Source of the DNA: Sphaeramia orbicularis
Taxonomy: Eukaryota; Chordata; Actinopteri; Kurtiformes; Apogonidae
DNA: 64,000 bases
Reading direction: 5' to 3'
Assembly: GCF_902148855.1 (NCBI RefSeq)
Contig: NC_043964.1
Span: 31,940,630 to 32,004,629, forward strand
Shown here: in pieces, positions 54,493 to 64,000 of the stretch
Layout: every line of letters starts with the position of its first letter
Position numbering within the stretch: position 1 is the stretch's first letter
Translations under genes and position numbers: made by a program
The notes under the pieces: model-generated
Database searches by the model: none
What the model saw: the letters and a program-made list of their open reading frames with translations, nothing else
Told to the model about the DNA's origin: nothing

Positions 54493-55510
54493 TCAGCTTT
54501 ATTTGGATGTTCAGAGACTCTTTAGTGATCATCATCTTATCTTCTTTAACACTGATTCACCAGTAAAACCCATGTAGTTTGAAAAATGACAGTGGTGGTA
54601 GACAGTTTTTGTGTTTAATTAATGATATTTTGCTGGAAAATCTACTTCAGTTTCTCTGTTCTGATATTATAACCTTTTGTTTTAACCAAACCATTTATAA
54701 ACACCTAATGATCAGTAAAATATATACAGGAAAATACCTGATTTACTCTGAAAATACAAATTTCAGAGAATAATATTATAATTAACAGTAATAAATCATT
54801 TAGGAATGATTAGGAAAAATACAGTCGCAGAAAAATTATTAGACCATCAAAAGTCATCAGAAACAATGGTTATGCGATCAAGTACTAACTCCTGTGTGTA
54901 TCATGTGACTAAAAAAACAGAAAAGAAAACATGGAATGCCTAAAAGCACTGTGTTTGTTAGTACAATGCCATAGATATTGATGTAAGAACTGAAGTGATT
55001 TTGGTTATTATCAAGAAAACATGGAAAATGGATAGATATCAACTCTGAAATGAAACTCTTATGAGCTATTTTTGTCATTATTATTATATTTGTCCAAACA
55101 ATTGTACCTATAGTTGTACCGGGCATTAAAATGAACAAGAAATTGTAGAAAACAAGGGTGATCTAATCATTTTTCCCATGACTGTATTTTTCCTAATCAT
55201 TCCTAAGTGATTTGTTACTGTTAATTATAATATTATTCTCTGAAAACTTTCAGTGTAAATCAGATATTTTCCTGTATATATTTTACTGATCATTAGATGT
55301 TCATAAATGGTTTGATTAAAATAAAAGGTTATAATATCAGAACAGAGAAACTGAAGTGGATTTTCCAGCAAAATATATCATTAATTAAACATACAAACTG
55401 TCTACCACCACTGTCATTTTTCAGACCACATGGGTTTTACTGGTGAATCAGTGTTAAAGAAGATAAGATGATGATCACTAAAGAGTCTCTGAATATCCAA
55501 ATAAAGCTGA
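54493..55510. repeat. 1-kb inverted repeat with a mariner-like MITE at its centre
   Basis: The left arm 54493-54819 and right arm 55187-55510 are inverted copies of about 325 bp with few differences (for example GGATGTTCAGAGACTC against GGATATTCAGAGACTC). Their sequence is related to the CCCATAAAGACCC TTAA family (shared TTCACCAGTAAAACCCATG). Between them, 54822-55184 has TA-flanked mariner-like ends. Confidence 0.88.
54822..55184. mobile_element. Tc1/mariner-like MITE, 363 bp
   Basis: The ends CAGTCGCAGAAAAATTATTA and (reversed) CAGTCATGGGAAAAATGATT are inverted repeats. TA dinucleotides flank both sides (54820-54821, 55185-55186). Non-coding. Confidence 0.75.
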
Positions 55511-55779
55511 GAAACTGCATTTGACCAGAATTATGTCAGTGTATTCATAGGATTAATGCTTCAAAAGTTGTTAATTATTTCAGATCAGCAGATACTTTTG
55601 GTGTCTGGTTCTTTTTCGGTGTATGAGGAATGACAGGACTATACTTTGCTATTTGTGACGACCAAGAGCTAAATAGTAAAACTGCATCAGTCACAGACTT
55701 TCTTGTCGATCCCCCTGATCATCCTTCTAATCTTTTTACAAAGGCCAGAGATTACCATTTTCCTCCCCCCACAGCCATA

Positions 55780-56560
55780 TGCCAAGTTATTTAACTCACA
55801 TTTCTAATGAAGCAACCTGGCTTTTTGGCAACTTCAGTGTATTGACCCCGACATTAAACCATGTGTGCTCCAGATGAGGCCGTGTGGGTCCCGGGAGACC
55901 TCCGAAGAGGAAGAGGATATGTGAGCTTGAGAACGAATTAAGGAAATGAGATGAGTCATCCCCGAGTGACATAGCAAACAATCAGTTAATCAATATGCCT
56001 CTTCAGTCATTCTGCTCTGAGTCAGCAACAACTATAGGCATCCTAAAGGAGGAAAGTCCAAGGCAATAAGTCAGTAAATGAGCAGTACATGTGCTTTGAG
56101 TGTAAATCCCAAATAAATTCTGTCTCTGTTAAGGAAGAATAATGATATAAATCACCCTCCATTGTTCTATTATTGTCATCCTGTCCTCTCTGTGACCAGA
56201 GAGAAAATCTGTTGTATCAAAAACTGGATGGCTCTCCACTCACCAGCAGCCCTGAACAGGAAGCATTTATTGGCAAATGGACAGGGTTGTTTCCGTAGCG
56301 ACAAAGGGAGCATAAAAGCCTTCCTTGCAGTCAGTGCCTGCTCCGGATCACATCGTACCTCCTTAACTGGATGAGACAGAGGGAAGGGATGATGGAGGGA
56401 AGGGTGATGGGATGGACGGGCACATGTTCAGCCGGTCCCACAGGGACACTGACGGAGAGAGCAGGGGGTGGGTGGATTTTTCTGAGATGACCTGTAAAGG
56501 TCTTTTTACTGATGCTATTGATGTGGTGACAGCATAATGGATTTGTTGAGGCCTTGTAAT
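55780..56560. promoter_or_regulatory. Candidate distal enhancer with AP-1 and NF-E2/MARE-type motifs
   Basis: This non-repetitive island contains TGAGTCAT (55952-55959) and TGAGTCAGCA (56018-56027), an AP-1 and an NF-E2/Maf-type site 66 bp apart, about 3 kb upstream of the CD7-like gene. The motifs are seen; enhancer function is speculation. Confidence 0.35.
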
Positions 56561-56771
56561 TAACATGTCTTTGTTATGAGCAACTGGCAGCTTTGTGGGT
56601 GTGGGTGAGTTATTTTAACAAAACTACTCAGATCATCGTCATATATTATAATTATCACATTGGAAAGCATCATCACCCACACATACATGACATTTTAGTT
56701 GGAGGCCAGTTTAATTTTGTGCTGATAATCTACACCTAGATACTTTTAGATGCTTGGTTGTTAGTCTAAAG

Positions 56772-57575
56772 CACAGGTGTCAAACATGTGGCCCAGGGGC
56801 CAAAACCGGCCCGCCATAGGTTCCATTCTGGCCCGCAGGATGAAAGTGCAAAAATTAACCTGAACAGTCCAGGTTGTCCAAATCATTTTGGTTCAGGTTC
56901 CACATACAGACCAATGTGATCTCCAGTAAAAGTAACAACACAATAACCCATAAATAATGACAACTACAAATTTTCTTTGTGAAAAATTATGTGGAAAAAA
57001 TTTATGTGAAAAAAATAGCATTACACTGTGAAAATATTTACATTTACAAAACTATTCTTTCATAATAAAATGCAAATAAACACATAAATAAAAAGAAAGA
57101 TGAACAACCTGAAATGTGCAATTTTAATAATTTTCTGCCTGTTACTAAATGTTTTGTGCATTTGTGGATCCACTGTGATCTGTAGTTGTGTTAATAATAA
57201 GAGATGTAATATTGTAGAAATTGTTCAAATTTTAGTTTCAAACTCCAAAATTTTAATAATATTCTACCTGTTACCAAATGTTTATGTATCATTGTGTGTA
57301 ATGTACATGTACAAATTGTAAGTCAAGGCATAATATTGTTAAAATTGCACTAATTTTTCAAATGAAATTTCAGTTTTTTCAGGTTATTCCCATCTTTTTT
57401 GTACAATGTAAATATTTTCATAATTTAAATGGGGTTTTTTTGTACTAAAACATAAAGAAAAACTTGGATTTGTCATTAGTTATAGGTTATTAAGTCATTA
57501 TTTTACTGGTCTGGTCCGCTCGAGATCAAATTGGGCTGAATATGGCCCTGAACCAAAATGAGTTTGACACCCCTG
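56772..57575. mobile_element. hAT-like non-autonomous element, 804 bp
   Basis: It starts CACAGGTGTCAAACATGTGG and ends GAGTTTGACACCCCTG. Perfect 8-bp duplications GTCTAAAG flank it (56764-56771 and 57576-57583). Confidence 0.9.
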
Positions 57576-57583
57576 GTCTAAAG

Positions 57584-58255
57584 CAAGGGTGTCAAACTCG
57601 TTTTAGTTTAGTGGGCCGCATACAGCCCAATATGATCTCAAGTGGGAAAAACCAGCAAAATAATACCATAATAACCTATAAATAATGTCAACTGCAAACT
57701 TTTCTCAATGTTTTGCGTGAAAAAAAAATTAAATTACATGATAAAAATGTTTACATCAACAAACTGTACTTGAAAAATGTGAATAACATGAACAAACATG
57801 AACAACTTAAAAAAAAAAAAAGTGCAAATTTAACAATATTATGTCTAATTTTATCATTTACGTATGTGCATTAAAACTTTACAAATGCAGTGGATCTACA
57901 AATACACAAACATTTAGTAACAGGCAGAATATTGTTAAAATTGCACTTCTCTTAAGATGTTTCAGGTTGTTCATGTGTGTTCAGGTTGTTCACATTTTTG
58001 TGCAAGGATAGTTTGTAAATGTAAACATTTTCTTGTAGTTAAACCTTGTAGGATTTAAACAAACAGAAAAAATTTGGAGATGTCATAATTGATAGGTTAT
58101 TATGATAGTATTTTACTGGTCTGGCTCACTTGAGATCAAATTAGGCTGTATGTGGCCTGTGAACTTAAATGATTTTGACATCCTTGACTGTTAATATCTT
58201 TAGCGTAATTTTTGCATTTCACAGATTCACCCAACAGGCTGGATCGAATCCTTTG
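57584..58255. mobile_element. Adjacent, decayed copy of the CAGGGGTGTCAAAC family
   Basis: CAAGGGTGTCAAACTCGTTT begins immediately after the right GTCTAAAG duplication of the previous element. Internal text follows the family order up to the region ending AGGCTGGATCGAATCCTTTG. The right terminal repeat is lost. Confidence 0.75.
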
Positions 58256-58979
58256 GTACATATCTAAATATGTATCAATAAATAATAGCAGAAATAATTG
58301 GATGTACCTACAACGTACTTAACAACTGAATCTAACTGAGTTAATGAGGTCAAATAATTAGGACTGCTTTAACATTATGTCAAACACTCTTGCTCTTCAA
58401 CTCTTGGTTCTATTCAGGTTCTTTTAATTTGTGTAGTTTGACATTCAGCCAAAGAGTGAATCCCTGGAAAAAACTCCTCAGGGTTAAATTTTTGCTTCAT
58501 GCAAAGAATTGTGGATTATCCTCCCACATAAACCCAGCACAGGCCTGCAGGAATAGGTCCATGTATCCTGTCATGTCTGAGTGATGCTCCATATGTATCC
58601 GACTCTGTTTTTGTCTGTTTTTGTCTGTTTTTGTGTTCATTCTCCGGCCACTAGAGAGCGTTGTTCTTCTGTCTCCCAGCTTTTGCAAACAGTAAACTTT
58701 TGACCTACTTTCAATGTGGATAATACATTAACACACTGTTAACAATAGATCACAGGTGCAGAGATGTAACTTCTGAAAAACACACGTGCTAATGCCTTAT
58801 CTAATGCATAAGGAAGAATGAATGTCGTTGTTGTTTTAAATCATTTGATAATTTTTCATCTATTTTTTGTTATGTTGATTGTATTTTTTAATGTTCTCAA
58901 TCACATTTTAGAGCGGAAATGTATGTCAGACTCACAATCAGCTGTTTTCACATGCATGATTGTCACGTTTTGTTTGCTT

Positions 58980-59074
58980 TTTGGTATAGACTGCTGACCA
59001 CTGTTTCGCAAAAGCCCACTTCCTGTAAGAAATGGGAAATATAGACTGCAACATATATTATTTTCAGTATCACC
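58980..59074 (+). promoter_or_regulatory. Putative promoter before signal exon A
   Basis: CCACTTCCTGTAAG (near 59018) is a good ETS/PU.1-type site, about 55 bp before the first ATG. No TATA box is obvious. Position and motif fit a leukocyte promoter, by inference only. Confidence 0.35.
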
Positions 59075-62000
59075 ATGTCTGCTCTCTGGACACAGATATT
59101 TCTCAGTTTTCTCTTCTGTTCAGCCATTTGTGGCTTAGGTGAGTCAAAGTACTTGCATAATGCTTATTATTATTCTTCATGTTCTTCTTGTTAATGAATT
59201 CATTAAGCTGAGTAGAAATGTGGAAACTTCATGTCTTTAAATATGTTTATATAACTAAATAGTGTTATACAGAGAATGTATGATCTCTAGCAGAAGCTGA
59301 TTACTAGTAAAGGATGTAATTTATTACATTTTCCCATTTGTTATATTTACAGTTTTTGGAATTGCTACATTAACTTATGCTCACATATAACTACGTCATT
59401 GTTTTTTTTTTTGTTTTTTTTGTTTTTTTTCATTATACTTGATTGCTGTTTGTTTCTTCATTATCTTCTTCTTCTACTTCTTCTTTTCCTTGTTCTTCTT
59501 CTTCTTTTTAGTTCAGTACTACTACTTTTTTTCTCTATTACACATTTTTGAGCTTTAGTCACTTTCAGATTACCGTTATCTATCCCCATACTGTCCTGAA
59601 AAAATATGTTGATTTTAATGTTTGTGATAAATTAGTAAACACATAAAAAACACTTTTCTTTTTAAAAAGTGCAAAGTGCTTTACAAAAATTCAAGTAATA
59701 TGGAATTAATAAAAACAACATACAAAAAAATGAAACGCAAAACATATATACCCTAGTCTAATCAAAAACTTAACTATAGTTAAAATAAATAAATAAAAAT
59801 AACTCTTAACAGGGTGCTTGCGCAGGTCTTGAAAGTCTTAAAAAGTATGGAGTTTTGAAACACTCTTTAACAGACCTTGAAAAATCTTGAATTTTCTGTG
59901 AAAGTCTTAATAAAGTATGGAATAAAAAACAAAACAAAACAAAAAAACCTTGTCTATAGAATAGAAATTGAAGGTTAAAAATTTTATTTGTTCCCAAGTA
60001 AGTAGAAACTCTTTAATTTTAGCATGATATCAAAAATCCATTTTCACAAAGCTACAAAACAAGAAAGTGCTGGTTCTCATAGTGCAGTACTGGTACTTTC
60101 ATTTCAGAATGGGGATGTGAATACTTCTCTCTCACACGAATTTGGTCTTTTTGGCTTTTTCACATCCTCACTGTCCAGTCATTTTCACTGTACTTATTCT
60201 TCTGCCACTTGAAGGCGCTGTTGTTGTAAAACAGTGATATTGTTCCCTCTGCTGACGCTTCACTTTTGTACAGTCTGGATATGCACTAGTGCAAGTTGTT
60301 GTAACATATCAAGCAATGATAACATAATTTTTTCTGGCATGTAATAATTAACAACAGCATAACAATTTCCAGAATTAGTGGTTCAACCTCAAGAAATTAC
60401 TTGTATTATTTGGTATGTATCACATTACAGTGTATCTGAGCTGTCTGCTGGCTCATTATGCTGTCACGTCTCAGCCACATCAAACACTTTAACCATGTCA
60501 CGTGTTGCTGTTCGTAATCATACTGGATGATGTGGGTGAAAACACATGCACGCTTCAACTCTAGAGTTAGGTAGAACTCAGGTGAACATTGTCTAAGAGT
60601 CACTGAGCATGTCTGCAGTTTGGTTCCATCTCATAACCACCTTCTGTCTGTACAGCACAGGTCTGTGTCAATCAGGTAAGACTGACCACACACAGCCAAA
60701 GAATGGAAAAAAGTGGACTGAAATAATTTTTTAGTAGAATCAGGTTGTGTGAATGAGACGCATTTTGTGTTTGTCTTTGCAGAAAGCAGTGGAGTACAAT
60801 GGAAAAATGTCGGAGAATCCATCACCATCCAGTGCAGGTCTTCAGAAGCAGACATGGATGCTGCAGGTTTAACAAAGGGTCTCAACAAGGACACCGAAAT
60901 AGCCTTCAAATATAAAAACTCTCCCAAAATTACCATTGCTCCACCATTTAGGAACAGACTTCAGCTTGGTTCAGAGTTCCCCAACATGGACTTTCTCCTC
61001 TCAAACTTGACTTCTGCTGACACTGGGCCGTACTGGTGTGAGTACCAGAAGATTGACTCAAAGTCTCCCACTGGGCTCAAAAACGTGGCGGGGACGGGGT
61101 CTGTGCTCCTGGTGGTCACAGGTAAAGTCAACTGTTTATGCATGTTACCAGAGGAACCCTTAAGGCTCATATTTTTATTTTATAATTATTTCAGCATCAT
61201 TTCAACAACAGTATACAATGGAAGAGACAAAGATGGCTTGTAAAATCATTAAAAGATTTAGATATTTATATTGTTTTTCTTTGTTACTGTATAACATTTT
61301 CTTACTTTATTAAATATTATATCAGTGCTTTCCAATTAAAACACTATTTTTCATCTCTCCTGCGTGACAAAACAGTTGATTGCTCAGTAAATGTACATGC
61401 TTCTGCTTCTGTGTATATTTTATTTTTTCTATATTTTTTATTTTTGCCCATAAAGTTGGAATATTTTCACTTTCAGACTCATTCTTCTTTTTATTTTTAT
61501 TTATAGACATCATTAACCACCTTTGACCTGGTGCGATGATGTCCCAGTTACACTTTATCTAGCAAGAATAAATCGTATTATCACGATCATTTGACGAGAA
61601 GAATCAAAATATTTTATTGCGACTTTATGACCAACAGTGTGTTTTTTAAAGATAAATGAAATAAATGTGTTCTTCTGTTTGCAGACAATACGGTTCAAAC
61701 GGGTAAAAGCGTCACACCTGGAGACTGTGAGCAACCCAATAACAGCCTGGTTGTGACGTCTGTTGTGATCTCTGCCGCCGTGCTGCTCGGTCTCATTTTG
61801 GTCATCGTAGCGTTTATCAAGGTAGATGTGCATATGACATAAAGTGTGTGTTTGTGGGTGTCTGTTTGCTGTTCTCAGCACTTATGTTTTGCTGTGACTC
61901 ACAAGCGTTGGTGGAACCTCAGGGGCTGTTTTCATGTTCCTGTTATGATGGATATGAGTACTCATCCACATACAGAAGAAAAATGTGTTCCACTCTTACA

Positions 62001-62828
62001 CTCAGTTGTCCTTTCCTTATCAAAAAATACATATGAGACATATTGGAAAGATTATAGAATTGTAAAAGACCCATCCCATGTCACTCTGAGTATGAGTAAG
62101 CAAATACAAGATGACAAATGCTCTTCTTTCCCACCTTTTGCAGCACTTCTAAATAAGACACCAGCTTAGTTTAACAGTGCTTCAGCCCCATTGTTATGGC
62201 ACGTTTTATACAGTGATTTTTTTTTTTTTTTTTATGTATGTTTACATGCTGCTTTCATTACCTGTGTTTTTATTCTTAATGTATTTATTGATTGCATTTC
62301 TTCTCATTTTCATTCTCATTGCTTCTATCAGGGATTGATTAATGACACTTCTGATTTTATAACAATTTTTGTGCTTTTATTTGCTTTACTGCAACAACAT
62401 ACTGTGTGACTGTGTTTTTTCCTTGTATTGTCAACATGTAGCACCTTTGTCTATTCTATTCTATTCTATTCTATTCTATTCTATTCTATTCTATTCTATT
62501 CTATTCTATTCTATTCTATTCTATTCTGTCCTGTCCTGTCCTATTCTATTCTATTCTGTTTATTTATAGAGCACTTTTCACAGACAGAGTCACAAAGTGC
62601 TTTATCAATTCAAATCAGAATCAAATTAAGTTTACAGAGACCCAACAGAATCCTTAGATTCTATTCTATTCTATTCTATTCTATTCTATTCTATTCTATT
62701 CTATTCTATTCTATTCTGATGACAGTGTCTGTTGTTGGTAGACCAAGGCCCTGTGCTCCACGTCCAAACCAACTCCTGTCCCCCATAATGATGTTTATGA
62801 GGATATGCGTGGAACCATCAGACGCTGA
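59075..62828 (+). CDS. CD7-like single-Ig-domain type I receptor with two alternative signal-peptide exons
   Basis: The fixed exons are 60783-61121 (Ig V-like domain), 61685-61821 (stalk and transmembrane helix) and 62742-62828 (cytoplasmic tail, stop 62826-62828). Two upstream exons both start with ATG, encode a signal peptide and end in phase 1 at a GT donor: A 59075-59138 (MSALWTQIFLSFLFCSAICG) and B 60609-60675 (MSAVWFHLITTFCLYSTGLC). Either gives about 208-209 aa. The Ig domain has Cys in ITIQCRSS and the DTGPYWCEY motif, but no obvious strand-C Trp. It ends GTGSVLLVVT. The membrane span is SVVISAAVLLGLILVIVAFI. The tail has VYEDM, a YxxM PI3K-binding motif also found in mammalian CD7. 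CD7 identity rests on this tail, the Ig-TM-tail exon plan and overall size. Another small Ig receptor is possible. Poly(A) signal ATTAAA is at about 63237. Confidence 0.85.
62451..62717. repeat. Two (ATTCT)n arrays flanking a short retroposon-like fragment
   Basis: Array 1 (62451-62568, with CTGTC variants) and array 2 (62658-62717) flank about 90 bp that contain CACAAAGTGCTTTATCAATT, a motif typical of fish retroposon ends. The second array ends only 24 bp before the final-exon acceptor of the CD7-like gene. Confidence 0.92.
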
Positions 62829-63250
62829 AGAACACCACAGACTCTCAGCAGCACTGAACGACAAGTGATGCATGTGGATCACTGACCTACATCTACATCA
62901 ACATCTACATCTTAGGTAGGCTCTGCATCAAGAGTGTTTGTCAGCAGGAAGTATTTTAAGACAGTAAGATGGATGAATCACAAAGTGGAGGACGGGAACA
63001 AATCCAGCACCATCATTTGTTTAAAAACTGTTGCATTCTCTGACCATTTAATATGGCTGCATTTGACAGAGTTGGAGAGAATGAACCCAGATCTGCAGTA
63101 TTTGGTGCAATGTTTTTTTTTTTAATGTAAATATTAATTTCAGATTTTTGTAATGATTTATTGTGTTAATAAGTCAAGTGTAAATGGCAAGTACATCCAC
63201 ATGTACAGGGGAATGACGCTATATCTCTCAGGAGACATTAAATTAGTGTT

Positions 63251-64000
63251 TTAACCCATAAAGACCCAAACATCCACTGTGGACTAAAAGTATCTACTGG
63301 TGTAAAATGTTTAATACCTGTTGATCCACTAATCCTATCAATACATGTAAATAATAGGTGTTGAAAGCAGTTCGTCATCTTTTCATGGTCATCAGATATT
63401 CGGACGTTCAGAGGCTTCGTAGTGAACGTGGAAACACTGATTCACCAGTAAAAACTTGTAGTTTGATAAATGACAGTGGATGTAGACACTTGGTTTATGT
63501 TGAGTTAATGACAGATTTGCTTAAAAAGTCACTTTTTCTTCAGTTTTCTCTGTTTCTGATATAATAACCCTCAACTTTAACCCTTTCATGCATGAATTAT
63601 GAGAACCTTAGTTGAGGTTTTTTTTTTCCTGAGTGTTTTTATCCCTCTTTAGGCAAGAAAAAAAACAATGCGATTGAAATTTTTTATGAACCTATTTTTC
63701 ACGGAGTTACAAAAATGTCCACTCAGCTAGACACCAGTTTTTGAAGCAAGAAAACATGTATTCAAAACCCATCATCAGAAAGTGATAAACTGCATGAAAA
63801 CTATGAAATAAAAACATTTTTCATGCAGCTAATCTGATGTTTTCTCACATTTTAACATACTCTAATACTAGTTATTACAAACTTCATGCAGACAATATGC
63901 AAAAAAAAAACCAAACCTTTTTGATTAAGAAAACTGTTGATTACAGTCTAATAACAATTAGCAACTGATTTAACACATATTACTGCAGATCAAGTTCATC
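63251..64000. mobile_element. piggyBac-like element interrupted by a second piggyBac-like element (cut by window end)
   Basis: TTAA (63251-63254) then CCCATAAAGACCCAAACATC starts a copy of the 44881 family. At TTAA (63577-63580) it is broken by CCCTTTCATGCATGAATTAT, the end of the 46848 family, which continues in reverse orientation to the window edge. Confidence 0.85.

Noticed and set aside
58600-60240. CCACTAGAGAGCG (near 58649) and CCACTTGAAGGCGC (near 60207) as CTCF boundary sites around the receptor
   Set aside because: They resemble half of a CTCF motif but are incomplete, and such motifs are common in fish repeats. The support is too weak to list.
59139-60608. A second Ig exon between the two signal-peptide exons
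   Set aside because: I looked for the Cys and D-x-G-x-Y-x-C pattern on the plus strand and found none. The interval is AT-rich with retroposon-like scraps.
62369-62868. Pentanucleotide-encoded ORFs (Phe-Tyr-Ser-Ile-Leu) as an extended form of the receptor
   Set aside because: Only the last 28 codons before 62828 in the other frame join in phase with the transmembrane exon. The rest is the ATTCT array.

Overview
The window looks like nuclear chromosomal DNA of a ray-finned (teleost) fish. The genes have GT-AG introns, are AT-rich outside exons and promoters, and are surrounded by typical fish DNA-transposon debris. I reconstructed seven protein-coding genes by matching translated exons to remembered vertebrate families and checking that splice phases add up. 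No database search was run. From left to right they are SLC25A19 (minus, 5' part only), MIF4GD (plus), MRPS7 (minus), GGA3 (plus), NUP85 (minus), SUMO2 (plus), JPT1/HN1 (plus) and a CD7-like immunoglobulin receptor (plus).

As I recall it, the order SLC25A19-MIF4GD-MRPS7-GGA3-NUP85-SUMO2-JPT1 is the same as on human chromosome 17q25.1, so the first 44 kb is a deeply conserved syntenic block. It is compact. SLC25A19/MIF4GD, MRPS7/GGA3 and NUP85/SUMO2 are head-to-head pairs. MIF4GD/MRPS7 and GGA3/NUP85 are tail-to-tail, and the GGA3 and NUP85 poly(A) signals lie about 150 bp apart. The genes are housekeeping functions without a shared pathway: mitochondrial thiamine pyrophosphate import, histone mRNA translation, the mitochondrial small ribosomal subunit, Golgi clathrin sorting, the nuclear pore Y-complex, SUMO conjugation and a microtubule-associated phosphoprotein.

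From 44.2 to 59 kb there is no recognisable gene. This stretch holds a dense, nested collection of non-autonomous DNA transposons: hAT-like elements with 8-bp target duplications, TTAA-flanked piggyBac-like elements, and Tc1/mariner remnants and MITEs. It also has microsatellites and two short non-repetitive islands that could be regulatory. From 59 to 63.2 kb a small CD7-like receptor gene follows, with two alternative signal-peptide exons. The last 750 bp is again nested transposon.

The most interesting signals are: two splice-compatible signal-peptide exons in the CD7-like gene; three CCAAT boxes at exact 31-bp spacing upstream of JPT1; a TISU/YY1-type start context in MRPS7 and an identical 12-mer in the NUP85-SUMO2 intergenic; a 270-bp tandem duplication beginning at the GGA3 stop codon; a 1-kb inverted repeat around a mariner-like MITE; and several nested insertions whose order can be read from their target duplications. 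I saw no CRISPR, tRNA, rRNA, retroviral or Polinton-like element.
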